Source: Raoultibacter massiliensis
Lineage (GTDB): Bacteria; Actinomycetota; Coriobacteriia; Coriobacteriales; Eggerthellaceae
Direction of reading: 5' to 3'
Assembly (NCBI RefSeq): GCF_900199545.1
Contig: NZ_LT962671.1
Coordinates: forward strand, 1,751,450 to 1,801,558
DNA length: 50,109 nucleotides
Numbering within the stretch: the first letter of the stretch is position 1; each line of letters opens with the position of its first letter. The position numbers and the translations under genes were made by a program. This document shows, piece after piece, positions 1 to 9,086 of the stretch. The notes beneath the pieces are model-generated. The model was not told the origin of the DNA. It saw only the letters and a program-made list of their open reading frames with translations, and did not search any database.

Positions 1-1176
1 GCCTTCCCGGAAGGGCGTGAGCGACGTGATGACAAGCAACGTGATAGCGATGCCGCTGATGGTGTAGAGCGTTACCGAATCGCCTCCCGACAGCAGCATG
101 AGCCGCTCTCCCGCCATGATGCCGAGGGCCAAGCTTAAATAGGTAAGCGCACGTCCGCCTTCTATGAAAAGCAGCCCCTTCGTCCGAAGCCGCTTCGACA
201 TGCCGAGGGCAAGGATCATGGCGCCGTAGTCGAACAGGTTGAACCCGGCGAAGATCGTCGTTTCCGCAAACACCTTGTGGATGACGTTGTCGAAGAAGGC
301 CAAGCACACGATGCCGAGAACGAACAGGAACATGGACAGGCGGTGCATCGCATCGATATCGGAATGCTTACTCGGATCTTCGGGTATCGCGAAAACGAGG
401 ATGCCGCAAACGAGGATGCCGAGCAGTATCAAAGGATCGTACGCCATGAGCAACGCGACCTCGCTCAGGATGTATCCCCCCTGCAGAAGACCGAACACGA
501 ACGCATACACCATGGTTGGCAGAACGGTTTTGAGGAAATGGCGCATCACCTCCCGATCGGACGGCGCAGGAGCAAGGGGAAGCGGGGCGAAAGGCTGCTG
601 CGGCTCGACCGATTGCCAGTTGAGCACCAGCGATATGCCCGCCACGAGAGGCAAGACGACCGCGACGACGGATGAGAACGGGTATTGCAGAATGCAGATG
701 AGAAACGCGAGCAGACCTCCGCATATCATGTCGACGGCAAACGACCGGTACACGAACTCCCCCGCCGCCACCGCATAGTAATGCAGCCACAGAAACATGA
801 GCAAGGCCTCGCTCGCCCCGAGAAACACCGTCGAAGCAAGCTTGAGCACGGCATCGGAGGACCCGACGAACGCAATGGCGACGATCGAGGATGCAGTCGC
901 CAGCACGCAAGCGACGACGAGCACGACCGTCGAGGGCATGGTCTTGTTGTTGCGAAGCATTCGCTTCCCGAACAGAGCAAGCACGCCGAACGACACCGCA
1001 AGCGTCAGATACAGCGTGAACTGCCGCTCGAAAAAGAAAGGGAACGAACCCGATTTGATATCCCCTATGAACATCGGCGTGAACAAAACGAGATAATGCC
1101 ACGCAAGCAAAGTTTTGAACCCGAGCATCCTTGCGGTTTTCTTGTCGATCAGAAACGCACTGGCATGCTCGGCCAT
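1..1176 (-). CDS. Multi-TM protein, probable membrane half of a LuxR-type regulator (partial)
   Basis: The minus-strand frame is open from the ATG at 1176 to the window edge (392 codons, no stop), so the C-terminus is missing. The product opens MAEHASAFLIDKK and is a run of hydrophobic segments separated by short charged loops, about ten to twelve candidate helices. Start choice: AGGGGG lies 6 nt upstream of the ATG at 1176, whereas the in-frame ATGs at 1203 and 1206 have poorer spacing. In Eggerthella-type bacteria, proteins that begin this way usually end in a LuxR helix-turn-helix, with the membrane part thought to sense a small molecule. The DNA-binding domain would lie beyond this window, so that assignment is inference. 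A plain MFS-like transporter remains possible. Confidence 0.6.
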   Translation of the reverse strand, partial: MAEHASAFLIDKKTARMLGFKTLLAWHYLVLFTPMFIGDIKSGSFPFFFERQFTLYLTLAVSFGVLALFGKRMLRNNKTMPSTVVLVVACVLATASSIVAIAFVGSSDAVLKLASTVFLGASEALLMFLWLHYYAVAAGEFVYRSFAVDMICGGLLAFLICILQYPFSSVVAVVLPLVAGISLVLNWQSVEPQQPFAPLPLAPAPSDREVMRHFLKTVLPTMVYAFVFGLLQGGYILSEVALLMAYDPLILLGILVCGILVFAIPEDPSKHSDIDAMHRLSMFLFVLGIVCLAFFDNVIHKVFAETTIFAGFNLFDYGAMILALGMSKRLRTKGLLFIEGGRALTYLSLALGIMAGERLMLLSGGDSVTLYTISGIAITLLVITSLTPFREG

Positions 1177-1362
1177 ACGGATCCCCCTGTTCCGAATGCT
1201 CATCATTCACCGTAGGTACTGGTAAGACGATACGCCACTTTGAAAAACGACCCTATGGCTCCCGGTATTAGATTTCGCGCTTTCATACCGACGAGGGTAT
1301 GGGCGGCCTTCGATTGTTTGGTATCTTGCCCTTTTTTCGTTTCCCCATGGAAAGGACGCATT

Positions 1363-1668
1363 ATGGCGGGAGGATGCTGGGTTTGCAACCCTTTCTGCGG
1401 AAAGTGCCAACCCGCGCCGAAGAAATCTGCGCAGTGCCCCGAGTGCGGCACGTGCACGATTTTCGATCGGCGCGACATAATCGCGGGAGCGGACCTGCAG
1501 TGCAAAAAATGCGGGGCCGACCTCTCGGAAATCGCGCGCCCGAAGCCCGTGCTCTGCTCGTACAGCGGACTTACGTGCGCCTATCCTTGCGGAAAGAGCA
1601 CCTCTTCGCACGACGACGACAGCTTCCGCCTCTGCAAACGAAACACGCCGCCCGCTTCTCTCACATGA
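1363..1668 (+). CDS. Small cysteine-rich zinc-ribbon-like protein
   Basis: A 101-residue protein with AAAGGA six bases before the ATG. It has paired cysteines throughout: C5, C8, C12 and C15 at the N-terminus, then CPECGTC, CKKCG, and a final CSYSGLTCAYPCG segment. This pattern fits one or two zinc ribbons or another metal-binding fold. No signal peptide or membrane segment is seen. It is the only plus-strand gene before 9 kb and its stop overlaps by 8 bp the 3' end of the convergent YhgE-like gene. I do not recognise a family with a known role, and function is unknown. The Cys spacing and good ribosome binding site argue that it is real rather than a chance frame. Confidence 0.6.
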   Translation: MAGGCWVCNPFCGKCQPAPKKSAQCPECGTCTIFDRRDIIAGADLQCKKCGADLSEIARPKPVLCSYSGLTCAYPCGKSTSSHDDDSFRLCKRNTPPASLT

Positions 1669-3817
1669 GCTTCGTCTGCTCAAGGCGCTCGATCACGAAT
1701 CGGTTCAGGCGGATGACGGGATTGCGGAGCACAAGGCCCAACAGCAAAGACGGGATCAAAAACAAAAGCAGCGTTCCGATTTCAACCCAGTACTCGTTGC
1801 CGTATATGCCGCCGATGCACGCATGCATGGCCGCGATGCCATGGGTGAACGGCAGAAACGGATACACCGCCTGGAAGAAGCCCGCCGACATTTCGATGGG
1901 AAACGTCCCGCCCGAACCGGCAACCTGCATGACCAGCAGCACGACGGCAACCGCCTTGCCGACATCGCCGAACGATACGGTCAGCGTGTAGATCAGATTG
2001 CAGAACACGAAGCCCGCAATCCAGCCGGCAAGCATGAACAGGAAGGGATGCTCGCACTGTATGCCGAGGAAAAACACGTCCCCCAGGCAGACGACCGTAG
2101 CCTGCAAAAACGAGAGCAGGGAGAACATGCCGAAGCGCCCTAGGTACAGCTGGTAGGGTTTGGCGTCTTCGAGTTCCGAGACGCGCCGATCCGATACGCC
2201 GACCTTCAACATCGCAACAAGGATGACCGCCCCCACCCAAAGCGACAGAATCGTATAGAACGCCGCCATAGCCGATCCGTTGTTTGCGATGGCGTACACC
2301 GCCCGCCGATCCTCGCGCACGGGCGCTGCGAGGAACTGGGCCATCGTCGACACATCCGACCCGACGATCCTCTTTATCTCTTCGACATCGCCGCTCTCCG
2401 CCGCGCCCCGCAAGCTCGATCGGGCCGCATCGAGCTTATCGGCCGAGCTGCCGAGCGCCTCGGCAGCTTCTTCGAGAGCCGCCTTCGCCGAAGCCAGATC
2501 ACCCGAAAGCGACCCCGACACGCCCGAAAGACCCGCTGCAACGCCATCGAGTCCATCGGCGATGCCCGCCGAAGAAGACGCGATGTCATCAAGCGAATTT
2601 CCGAGCTTCGCAAGCTCGTCTTCGAGCTGCGCGGCATAGCCCCACTGCACGTCGGACACGCTTTGCTTTGCCTGGGCAACGAGATCGGCGATCTCGGCAC
2701 GCTGGCCGTCGATATCGCCCGAAGCGCCCGAAAGCGTTTGAGCCATCTCGTCAACGCGGTTCTTCAGCGACCGCTGCAGTTCGATCGAACGATCGAACTC
2801 GGCGAGGACGGGGCTGTCGGGTTCGGCGGCCGCGAGGGCATCGCGTATCTGCACCATGCCGTCGATCAGGCCCTGTATTTCGTCCGAAGCTTCGTTGAGG
2901 CTCGCCGCCGCGCTCGTCGATCCCACCGCCAGATCGCCCAGGGCCTTGTCGATGCTCGCCGCAACCTCGTCGTAGCCGATGCTCGCCCGGTCGAATGCCG
3001 TACGGACGGTTTCCACAAGGTCCCCAAGCGCACCCCGAACATCCGTCAGTCCCGATTTCGACGAGGCGATCGCATCGAGGGCGTCGGCCGACGAGCCCTG
3101 TGTGCTGCCGAGCATGGCCGAAGTCGATTCCATGAGCGAAGCAGTCGATCCGATAAGCGAGGCAAACGACGACATGCGCGCAGACGAATCACCCAAAAGG
3201 TCGATCGCCGAGGACAGTTGCCGGTCGAGCGCCGATATGTAGCTTCCCACCTCGCCCTCATCCATGAACGAGAGCAGATCGTTCGTCGTCTTCAAACCTA
3301 TCTCGGCCACCGTTTTCGCAAACGTCTGGTCGATGCTCTCCTGGATGGAGCTCGCCCCCTTTTCCGTGACGCGCGGAGCGATGGCGTTCTCCTTCTCGTT
3401 CGAATAGTAGATGATGCTCGAATGCTTTATATCTGCGGAAAACAGCGTCATCATATCGGCGCTGAAGCTTTCGGGGATCACGATGGCCGCATAATACTTT
3501 CCCGACCGGACGCCCTCGACCGCGGCGTCCTCGTCGACGAAGACCCAATCGAACTGGTCGTTGGCCCGAAGCGCGGATACGACGGAATCGCCCATGTTGA
3601 CTTCAAGGGGGATGAGATCGCTTTGATGCCCCTTGTCTTCGTTGGCAACGGCAACCTTGAGATCCCCGGTGTTTTCGTAAGGATCCCAACTTCCCGCTAT
3701 GTTGAACCACGCGTAAAGCGCAGGCACCACGATAAGCCCCACGAGAACGATGGCGCCGATGACGTTTTTGGTCGCATGGGCCAAGTCGCCCCGAAAGATG
3801 CGCATGATGTTCTTCAT
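1661..3817 (-). CDS. YhgE/Pip domain membrane protein (downstream of pair)
   Basis: A 718-residue membrane protein with the YhgE/Pip architecture: one TM helix near residues 18-40 (ending PALYAWFNI), a long extracytoplasmic region of about 470 residues, then a C-terminal block of five to six TM helices from about residue 515. The middle region is rich in Ala, Ser, Asp and Leu with heptad-like spacing, suggesting coiled coil. The family is related to the membrane part of ABC-2 exporters and to phage-infection proteins; in Gram-positive bacteria members are linked to secretion (including ESX/type VII-like EsaA) or phage adsorption. The start overlaps the stop of the upstream paralog by 4 bp (ATGA), so the two are translationally coupled. 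Substrate is unknown. Confidence 0.85.
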   Translation of the reverse strand: MKNIMRIFRGDLAHATKNVIGAIVLVGLIVVPALYAWFNIAGSWDPYENTGDLKVAVANEDKGHQSDLIPLEVNMGDSVVSALRANDQFDWVFVDEDAAVEGVRSGKYYAAIVIPESFSADMMTLFSADIKHSSIIYYSNEKENAIAPRVTEKGASSIQESIDQTFAKTVAEIGLKTTNDLLSFMDEGEVGSYISALDRQLSSAIDLLGDSSARMSSFASLIGSTASLMESTSAMLGSTQGSSADALDAIASSKSGLTDVRGALGDLVETVRTAFDRASIGYDEVAASIDKALGDLAVGSTSAAASLNEASDEIQGLIDGMVQIRDALAAAEPDSPVLAEFDRSIELQRSLKNRVDEMAQTLSGASGDIDGQRAEIADLVAQAKQSVSDVQWGYAAQLEDELAKLGNSLDDIASSSAGIADGLDGVAAGLSGVSGSLSGDLASAKAALEEAAEALGSSADKLDAARSSLRGAAESGDVEEIKRIVGSDVSTMAQFLAAPVREDRRAVYAIANNGSAMAAFYTILSLWVGAVILVAMLKVGVSDRRVSELEDAKPYQLYLGRFGMFSLLSFLQATVVCLGDVFFLGIQCEHPFLFMLAGWIAGFVFCNLIYTLTVSFGDVGKAVAVVLLVMQVAGSGGTFPIEMSAGFFQAVYPFLPFTHGIAAMHACIGGIYGNEYWVEIGTLLLFLIPSLLLGLVLRNPVIRLNRFVIERLEQTKLM

Positions 3818-6408
3818 AGCCTGCCCCCGTCCCCATCGGTCTTGCGGGGCGAAGAATCGCCGTCTTCGGCATCGGCCGTGCGGGCGACCACGTGCTCGCG
3901 CAGTTTTCGCTCGAGATCGTCGGTTTCAAGCGTGCTCATATCAAGCTGGTAGCTCAAATTGTCGTGAAGGTATTCGACGACGATAAGATACGAGATCACC
4001 GCGATAAGCGACAGTATCCAAACGACGAGCATCACGATCTTGGTGTCGATGCCGACATCGAACAGAGACATGACGACGAGCATCAACGCCGGCAGCGCGA
4101 AGATGAGGATCCACCCCACCCGCAAAAGGCGCGGATAGCTGCGATAGAAACGCTCGGCGCGATCCGTCAGCTTTGCACGGTACGCGTCGGTGTCGAGCAG
4201 CACCTTGATCACCGTGCGCAACCGGTATCGCGTTCGCGGCAGGTTGTTCTGCTCGCACACCATGACGTCGGTTTCCGCGAGCTTGTGATCGAACAGCAGG
4301 TTCAGGTTGAGCAGATACGGCCGGGCAACGAGGCCGATGAGCAGCGCCGCGGGAACGAAGATCGCAAGCCGAGCGAGGTCGACCGCATACGTCAAGCCGT
4401 ACATGCCGCCCACCGCCTCGCGCAGTGCGCCGATTCCGTACGTGAACGGCAAAAACGGGTGGACCGCCTGAAAGAAGGCAGGCATCATCTCAACGGGATA
4501 CATGCCCGACGATCCGGGTATCTGCATGATGAGCAGCACGACGGCCACCGCTTTTCCAATATGCTTGAACGTGCTCGCGAGCGCGAAGATGAGACTGACG
4601 TAGACAAACGAAATGAACAGCCCCGCCGCCATGAACGCAACCGGATCGGTGCTCTGCACGCCGATCGCGAGATCCCCGGCGCAGACGATCGCCGCCTGCA
4701 CGAGGCCGAGCAGCACGAACAGCAGCCATCTGCCCAGATACGCCTGCGTCGGCGAAAACGACCTCACGCCCTCGCGATCGACTTCCAGCTTGATAATGGC
4801 GACGAGGATAAAGCCCCCGACCCAAAGAGCCAGGTTGGTGTAGAAGGGCGCAACGCCCGAGCCGTAGTTCGCAACGGGATAGATCGCCTTGTTCTCAAGC
4901 GTTACCGGAGACGACATGAAGCTTGCCGCGTCCTCGGGATCGATGCCGAGCAGCGTCGAAAGCTCCTCGATCGACACCGAATCGTTGAGAGCCGAAAGAT
5001 CGGTCACCGTACGGGACAGCTCGTCGCGCATCGAAGCAAGCGACGAGCTGGTTGAAAGCGCGATCTCCTTCGTTTGGTCGAGAATGCTCGAGAGCTGATC
5101 GAGCAGCCCGCGCGCCTGCTGAATCGAGGGGGCAAGCGACGACACGGTTCCCGATAGGCCGCCCGAAATCCGCGAGAAGGCATCAAGGCCCTCCGCAAGC
5201 TGCGGAAGCACCTCGGTCGAAATACGGCGCCGAGCTTCAGATGCGGCGGCCAAGCCATCCTGCACCGATCCGTTGACGGCCTCGGATGCCGAAGCGGTTG
5301 CTTCGGCCACCGCCGAAACATCGGCGCTGAGATCCTCGAGCGCCGCCAAGGTTTTCCGATGCTGTTCGTTTTGGGCCTCGAGTGCGGCGATGACGTCGGC
5401 GAGCTCGGGGTGTTGAGCCTGTTCGCCTTTGAGCTCTTCGATGATATCGTCGTTGAGGTCGGCGATGCGCTCGAGATCGGCGAGGGCGGCATCGACGCTG
5501 CCCTGGATCTTCGCAACAGAGCCCGCGAACTCCCCGATCGCAAGGTTGGCCTGTGCCGAAGCATCCCCAACGAGCGATTCGCCCCGAGCGGCCGATTCCG
5601 AAAGGGAGGCATCGAGATCCCGTGCAGCCTGGCGCACGTCTCCCAAAAGCTCGGTGCTCTGATCAAGCGCAGCGGTGATTGCGGGGATCTGTTTTTCGAG
5701 GCTGTCGAGCGTCTCGCGGGTTTCCGCAAGGGGATCTCGCGAGTCGTCGACGGTTGCGCTGACGCCGTCAAGCAGCGTCCCGATGCGATCGATCGCGCCG
5801 TTTGCCTCCTCGACGCTTTTCGAAAGCCCTTCGCTCGCCTCGTCGGCTCTGTCCTCCATCGAGAAGCCCGCCGTTTGAGCCATGTCGATGACGGTTTTGC
5901 TGACCGTCGACACGAACGTCGAGTTGATCTGCTCTTCGATGGTTGCGGCACCCGTATCGGTCACCTTCGGGGCCACGGCGTTCTTCTTCTCGTTCACATA
6001 GTAGGTGATGGCAGGTTGTTCGAAATCGCCCGAGAACACACCGACGAGATCTTCGCTGAAATCTTCGGGAATGACGATCGCCGCATAGTACGCGCCCGAT
6101 TCGACGCCCTCTATCGCTTCGTCTTCGGAAACGAACTCCCATGCCAAGTCGTGATTGGACCGAAGTTGGTCTACCACCTGGCCTCCCGCATCGAGATCGC
6201 CGGCTATCTCGCTTTTCGCTCCCCGATCGTTGTTGCTGACCGCAACGCGAATGCCCGCCGTGTTCGCATACGGGTCCCAGTTCGCCGCAATGCAGTACCA
6301 CGCATAGAGCGAGGGTATGATGCATACGCCCGCGATGATGATCATCGCAATCGGGTTGCGCACAAGCCGCCGGAGATCGCGGGCCAATATCTGGAAAACG
6401 GTTTTCAT
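3814..6408 (-). CDS. YhgE/Pip domain membrane protein (upstream of pair, extended C-terminus)
   Basis: An 864-residue paralog of the next gene with the same plan: TM near residues 20-44 (SLYAWYCIAANWDP), a long Ala/Ser-rich extracytoplasmic coiled-coil-like region, and a C-terminal multi-TM block from about residue 515. Both proteins share the segments YYAAIVIPE and NEKKNA/NEKENA and the motif PFLPFT before the penultimate helices. Unlike its partner it has about 140 extra C-terminal residues with two further hydrophobic helices (around 770-815) and a charged cytoplasmic tail. The two genes overlap by 4 bp and probably form a heteromeric membrane complex. No regulator or ATPase gene adjoins them, so the energy source, if it is a transporter, is not visible here. 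Confidence 0.85.
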   Translation of the reverse strand: MKTVFQILARDLRRLVRNPIAMIIIAGVCIIPSLYAWYCIAANWDPYANTAGIRVAVSNNDRGAKSEIAGDLDAGGQVVDQLRSNHDLAWEFVSEDEAIEGVESGAYYAAIVIPEDFSEDLVGVFSGDFEQPAITYYVNEKKNAVAPKVTDTGAATIEEQINSTFVSTVSKTVIDMAQTAGFSMEDRADEASEGLSKSVEEANGAIDRIGTLLDGVSATVDDSRDPLAETRETLDSLEKQIPAITAALDQSTELLGDVRQAARDLDASLSESAARGESLVGDASAQANLAIGEFAGSVAKIQGSVDAALADLERIADLNDDIIEELKGEQAQHPELADVIAALEAQNEQHRKTLAALEDLSADVSAVAEATASASEAVNGSVQDGLAAASEARRRISTEVLPQLAEGLDAFSRISGGLSGTVSSLAPSIQQARGLLDQLSSILDQTKEIALSTSSSLASMRDELSRTVTDLSALNDSVSIEELSTLLGIDPEDAASFMSSPVTLENKAIYPVANYGSGVAPFYTNLALWVGGFILVAIIKLEVDREGVRSFSPTQAYLGRWLLFVLLGLVQAAIVCAGDLAIGVQSTDPVAFMAAGLFISFVYVSLIFALASTFKHIGKAVAVVLLIMQIPGSSGMYPVEMMPAFFQAVHPFLPFTYGIGALREAVGGMYGLTYAVDLARLAIFVPAALLIGLVARPYLLNLNLLFDHKLAETDVMVCEQNNLPRTRYRLRTVIKVLLDTDAYRAKLTDRAERFYRSYPRLLRVGWILIFALPALMLVVMSLFDVGIDTKIVMLVVWILSLIAVISYLIVVEYLHDNLSYQLDMSTLETDDLERKLREHVVARTADAEDGDSSPRKTDGDGGRL

Positions 6409-6484
6409 GAAAGCGGCATCTTATCGGTATCGGTTGATGATAGGCGAGGTTAGCCCATCGATCGACCGGACGCAAGGTCTCGGG

Positions 6485-6519
6485 CAAAAAAAGGCGTCGG
6501 CCGCCCGTGCGGCCGACGC
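6485..6519 (-). terminator. Rho-independent terminator for the EF-G-like gene
   Basis: A perfect 11-bp stem (6494-6504 paired with 6509-6519) with a 4-nt loop, followed on the minus strand by seven T residues (A7 at 6486-6492 on plus). It sits about 70 bp after the stop of the minus-strand EF-G-like gene. Confidence 0.85.
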
Positions 6520-6590
6520 TTGGCTTATCGACGGGAAGACGCATCCGATCGGCTCGGGCGAACCCATCCTCGGCTTCGGAAGCCGGCGCG

Positions 6591-8657
6591 CTAGTTTCCT
6601 GCCGCGCGCGCTGCCTGGTATTCCTCGGCGAGCTTCTTCTGCACATCGTGCGGAGCCTCTTCGTAGCCCTCTATCTGAATGTAATACGAGCCGCTGCCGC
6701 GAGAGATGGAACGGAGGTCTTTGGTGTAGGTGACCACCTCGGCATAGGGCACGCGCACCATGATCACGGTTTCGCCCGCATCGTTGGAATCGGTGCCGAC
6801 AATGCGCCCGCGGCGCGTCGAGATATCGCCCATGACCGCACCAGCGTACTCCTCACCCACCACGATGTCCATATTCGCCATCGGCTCCAATATGACGGGG
6901 TCGGCTTTTTCGCACGCCGCACGGAAACCGATGCGCGCAGCCGTCTTGAACGCCATTTCGTTCGAGTCCACCGGATGGTACGATCCATCGAACACTGCGC
7001 ACTTCACGTCGACCATGGGATATCCCGCCAAGAAACCTTCGGCCATGGCATCCTGCACGCCCTTGTCGACGGCGGGAATGAAGCTGCGCGGAATCTTGCC
7101 GCCCACGATCTCATCGAGGAATTCGTAGCCGCCGCCCGGATTGGGCTCGATGCGAAGCCAGCAATCGCCGAACTGGCCCGCGCCGCCCGTCTGCTTCTTG
7201 TGGCGGCCCTGCGCTTCGGCGGTCTTTCGGATGGTCTCGCGATACGGCACGCGCACTGGCACGAGCACCGCCTCGACGCCGTTTTGCTCCTTCATGCGAG
7301 CCAGGATGGTATCGACCTGCGTATCGCCCATAGCGGTGAGCACGGTCTGGTGGGTTTCCTCGCTCCGCGTGATGCGCACAGTCGGATCGTTCTCTGCAAT
7401 GCGCGCGAGCGCCGTGCCGAGCTTGTCCTCGTCTTTTTTGACGGCCGCCTCGATGGCGACGGGATACTGCGGCACGGGCAGAGGAAGGGGGTCGATCGCC
7501 AAATCGCCCGAGCGGGAAAGCGTATCGCCGGTTTTGGCATCGGTGAGCTTGGGAACCACGATGATGTCGCCCGCTTTCGCGCTTTTCACATCGGTCGATT
7601 CCTTGCCCATCATGACGTACAGGTGCCCGAGGCGATCCTTCTTGCCCGTGCGGGAATTGATAAGCTCCATACCGGGCTCGAGCACGCCCGAGATCACCTT
7701 GACGAAGCTCATGCGGCCGACGTAGGGATCGGAGAGCGTCTTGAACACGAAGCAGGCGGGCTCGCCGCCCTCGTCGATGAACGTATCTTCGCCGTTGGCG
7801 AGACGGAAGCGCCCGTGTGCACGCGGCGAGGGGAAGTAGGTTGCAATATCTTCCATGAGGCCTTGGACACCCTGCTTGATGATGGTCGATCCCACGAACA
7901 CCGGGATGAACAGCTCCTGGGCAATCGCCTTGTCGAGAAGGTCTTCGAGCTCGCCTTGCGTGAGCTGTTCTTCTCCGTCGAGGTACTTCATCATAAGTTC
8001 GTCATCGGCCTCGGCCACAAGGTCGCAGAGCTTGTCGCGCGCGACGATGGCGGCGTCTGCGTATTCGTCGGGAATATCGACGATATGCTCGCTTTCGCCT
8101 TCGAAATAGCGGGCTTTCATGCGAATGACGTCGATGACGCCCTTGAACTCGGCATCGACGCCCATGGGGATGGTAACCGCGCCCAAACGCGAGCCGAAGC
8201 GCGCATGAAGGGTCGCCATCGCCGAATCGAAGTTTGCATGCTCGCGATCGATATGGTTGATGAACACGGCGCGCGACAGGCGCATATCCTCGGCCTCGTA
8301 CCACAGCTTGGTGGTCATAACCTGCGGTCCGGCAACCGCGTCGACGACGAACAGGGCCATCTCGGCTGCCTGCATGGTCGCGAGCGTATCGCCTATGAAG
8401 TCGGGGTGTCCAGACGTGTCAAGCACGTTGATCTTGAAGTCTTTGTAAGGGATGGGGGCGATTGACGTACCGATGGTGAACTTGCGCCTGATCTCTTCGT
8501 CGTCGTAATCGAGATAGGACTTGCCGTCGTGGGTCGTGCCCATGCGCGGCGTTTTTCCCGAGACGTGCAGCATCGCTTCTGCAAGAGAAGTCTTGCCGGC
8601 ACCGTCTTGCCCCACAAGCACAATGTTACGCACGTGTTCGGTAGCAGGAGCTGCCAT
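6591..8657 (-). CDS. Elongation factor G-like GTPase (EF-G paralog)
   Basis: A 688-residue translational GTPase with the five-domain EF-G layout: G domain at about 1-280, domain II, domain III, domain IV with GQFGDCWLRIEP, and a C-terminal domain V. The P-loop is GQDGAGKT (residues 16-23) rather than the AHIDAGKT of canonical EF-G, switch II reads DTSGHPDF instead of DTPGHVDF, and the G4 motif reads NHID in place of NKxD. These are features of the EF-G-like side branch seen in actinobacteria and other phyla, which normally coexists with a true fusA. The start is placed at 8657 (MAAPATEH) with GGTGG five bases upstream; a TTG twelve bases earlier abuts the purine-rich tract and is less likely. 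It stands alone, with a strong terminator behind it. Confidence 0.85.
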   Translation of the reverse strand: MAAPATEHVRNIVLVGQDGAGKTSLAEAMLHVSGKTPRMGTTHDGKSYLDYDDEEIRRKFTIGTSIAPIPYKDFKINVLDTSGHPDFIGDTLATMQAAEMALFVVDAVAGPQVMTTKLWYEAEDMRLSRAVFINHIDREHANFDSAMATLHARFGSRLGAVTIPMGVDAEFKGVIDVIRMKARYFEGESEHIVDIPDEYADAAIVARDKLCDLVAEADDELMMKYLDGEEQLTQGELEDLLDKAIAQELFIPVFVGSTIIKQGVQGLMEDIATYFPSPRAHGRFRLANGEDTFIDEGGEPACFVFKTLSDPYVGRMSFVKVISGVLEPGMELINSRTGKKDRLGHLYVMMGKESTDVKSAKAGDIIVVPKLTDAKTGDTLSRSGDLAIDPLPLPVPQYPVAIEAAVKKDEDKLGTALARIAENDPTVRITRSEETHQTVLTAMGDTQVDTILARMKEQNGVEAVLVPVRVPYRETIRKTAEAQGRHKKQTGGAGQFGDCWLRIEPNPGGGYEFLDEIVGGKIPRSFIPAVDKGVQDAMAEGFLAGYPMVDVKCAVFDGSYHPVDSNEMAFKTAARIGFRAACEKADPVILEPMANMDIVVGEEYAGAVMGDISTRRGRIVGTDSNDAGETVIMVRVPYAEVVTYTKDLRSISRGSGSYYIQIEGYEEAPHDVQKKLAEEYQAARAAGN

Positions 8658-8846
8658 ATTGACCACCAACTTTCCTGTTGCGTGGCCCGCGCCTTTTGTT
8701 TATTCCCAAGGCGCGAACCACTGTCGAGCCTTACACAAACAAAGCAACTTGGAAGTGCGATAAAACCGTTGCAAACCAGTGTAGCGCAAACATGGCCTGC
8801 GACAAGCGAGAATGATGGCCGTTCGCCTCCTGTAAAAAAACGACGA

Positions 8847-8884
8847 CCGCCCGTCTCCCGTATAACCGCCCGTCTCCCGTATAA
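8847..8884. repeat. Perfect 19-bp tandem duplication
   Basis: Two identical 19-bp units, CCGCCCGTCTCCCGTATAA, lie at 8847-8865 and 8866-8884. Each unit ends in GTATAA, a partial -10-like sequence. Nothing else in the intergenic region repeats. Confidence 0.9.
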
Positions 8885-9023
8885 AAAGAACCACATCGAA
8901 ATCTTCTCCCGAACCGCAAGAGCGCGCCGGGGGCAGCGCGGCGCACGCCTGGAAGGCGATCGCACGCAAGGGCCTTATGGTTATGAGCTTTTCCTTACCG
9001 AAAGATAACAGCGCAGATCGCCA

Positions 9024-9054
9024 TTGGCGATCGAGGCCCTCGGTTCCGTATAAT
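9024..9054 (+). promoter_or_regulatory. Probable promoter of the PGPGW gene
   Basis: A perfect TATAAT lies at 9049-9054, 32 bp before the ATG at 9087. The best -35 candidate, TTGGCG at 9024-9029, gives a long 19-bp spacer, so the -10 is the stronger part of the call. Confidence 0.5.
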
Positions 9055-9086
9055 CAAGAGAAAAACGGACTAGAAACGAGGCAGCC

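Larger units (their letters stand above)
8658..9086. other. 429-bp intergenic region between divergent genes
   Basis: No convincing coding frame is seen. The stretch carries the upstream region of the minus-strand EF-G-like gene, a 19-bp tandem duplication (8847-8884) and the plus-strand promoter with TATAAT at 9049-9054. Frames that cross it have no ribosome binding site or recognisable composition. Confidence 0.5.

Noticed and set aside
6507..8465. 652-codon plus-strand frame opposite the EF-G-like gene
   Set aside because: Antisense shadow of a conserved gene. His/Arg/Asp-rich and without a known fold.
8670..8965. Minus-strand frames upstream of the EF-G-like gene as an N-terminal extension or a separate gene
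   Set aside because: EF-G proteins begin at the P-loop region; the added sequence is Arg/Cys-rich and crosses the tandem duplication without a ribosome binding site.
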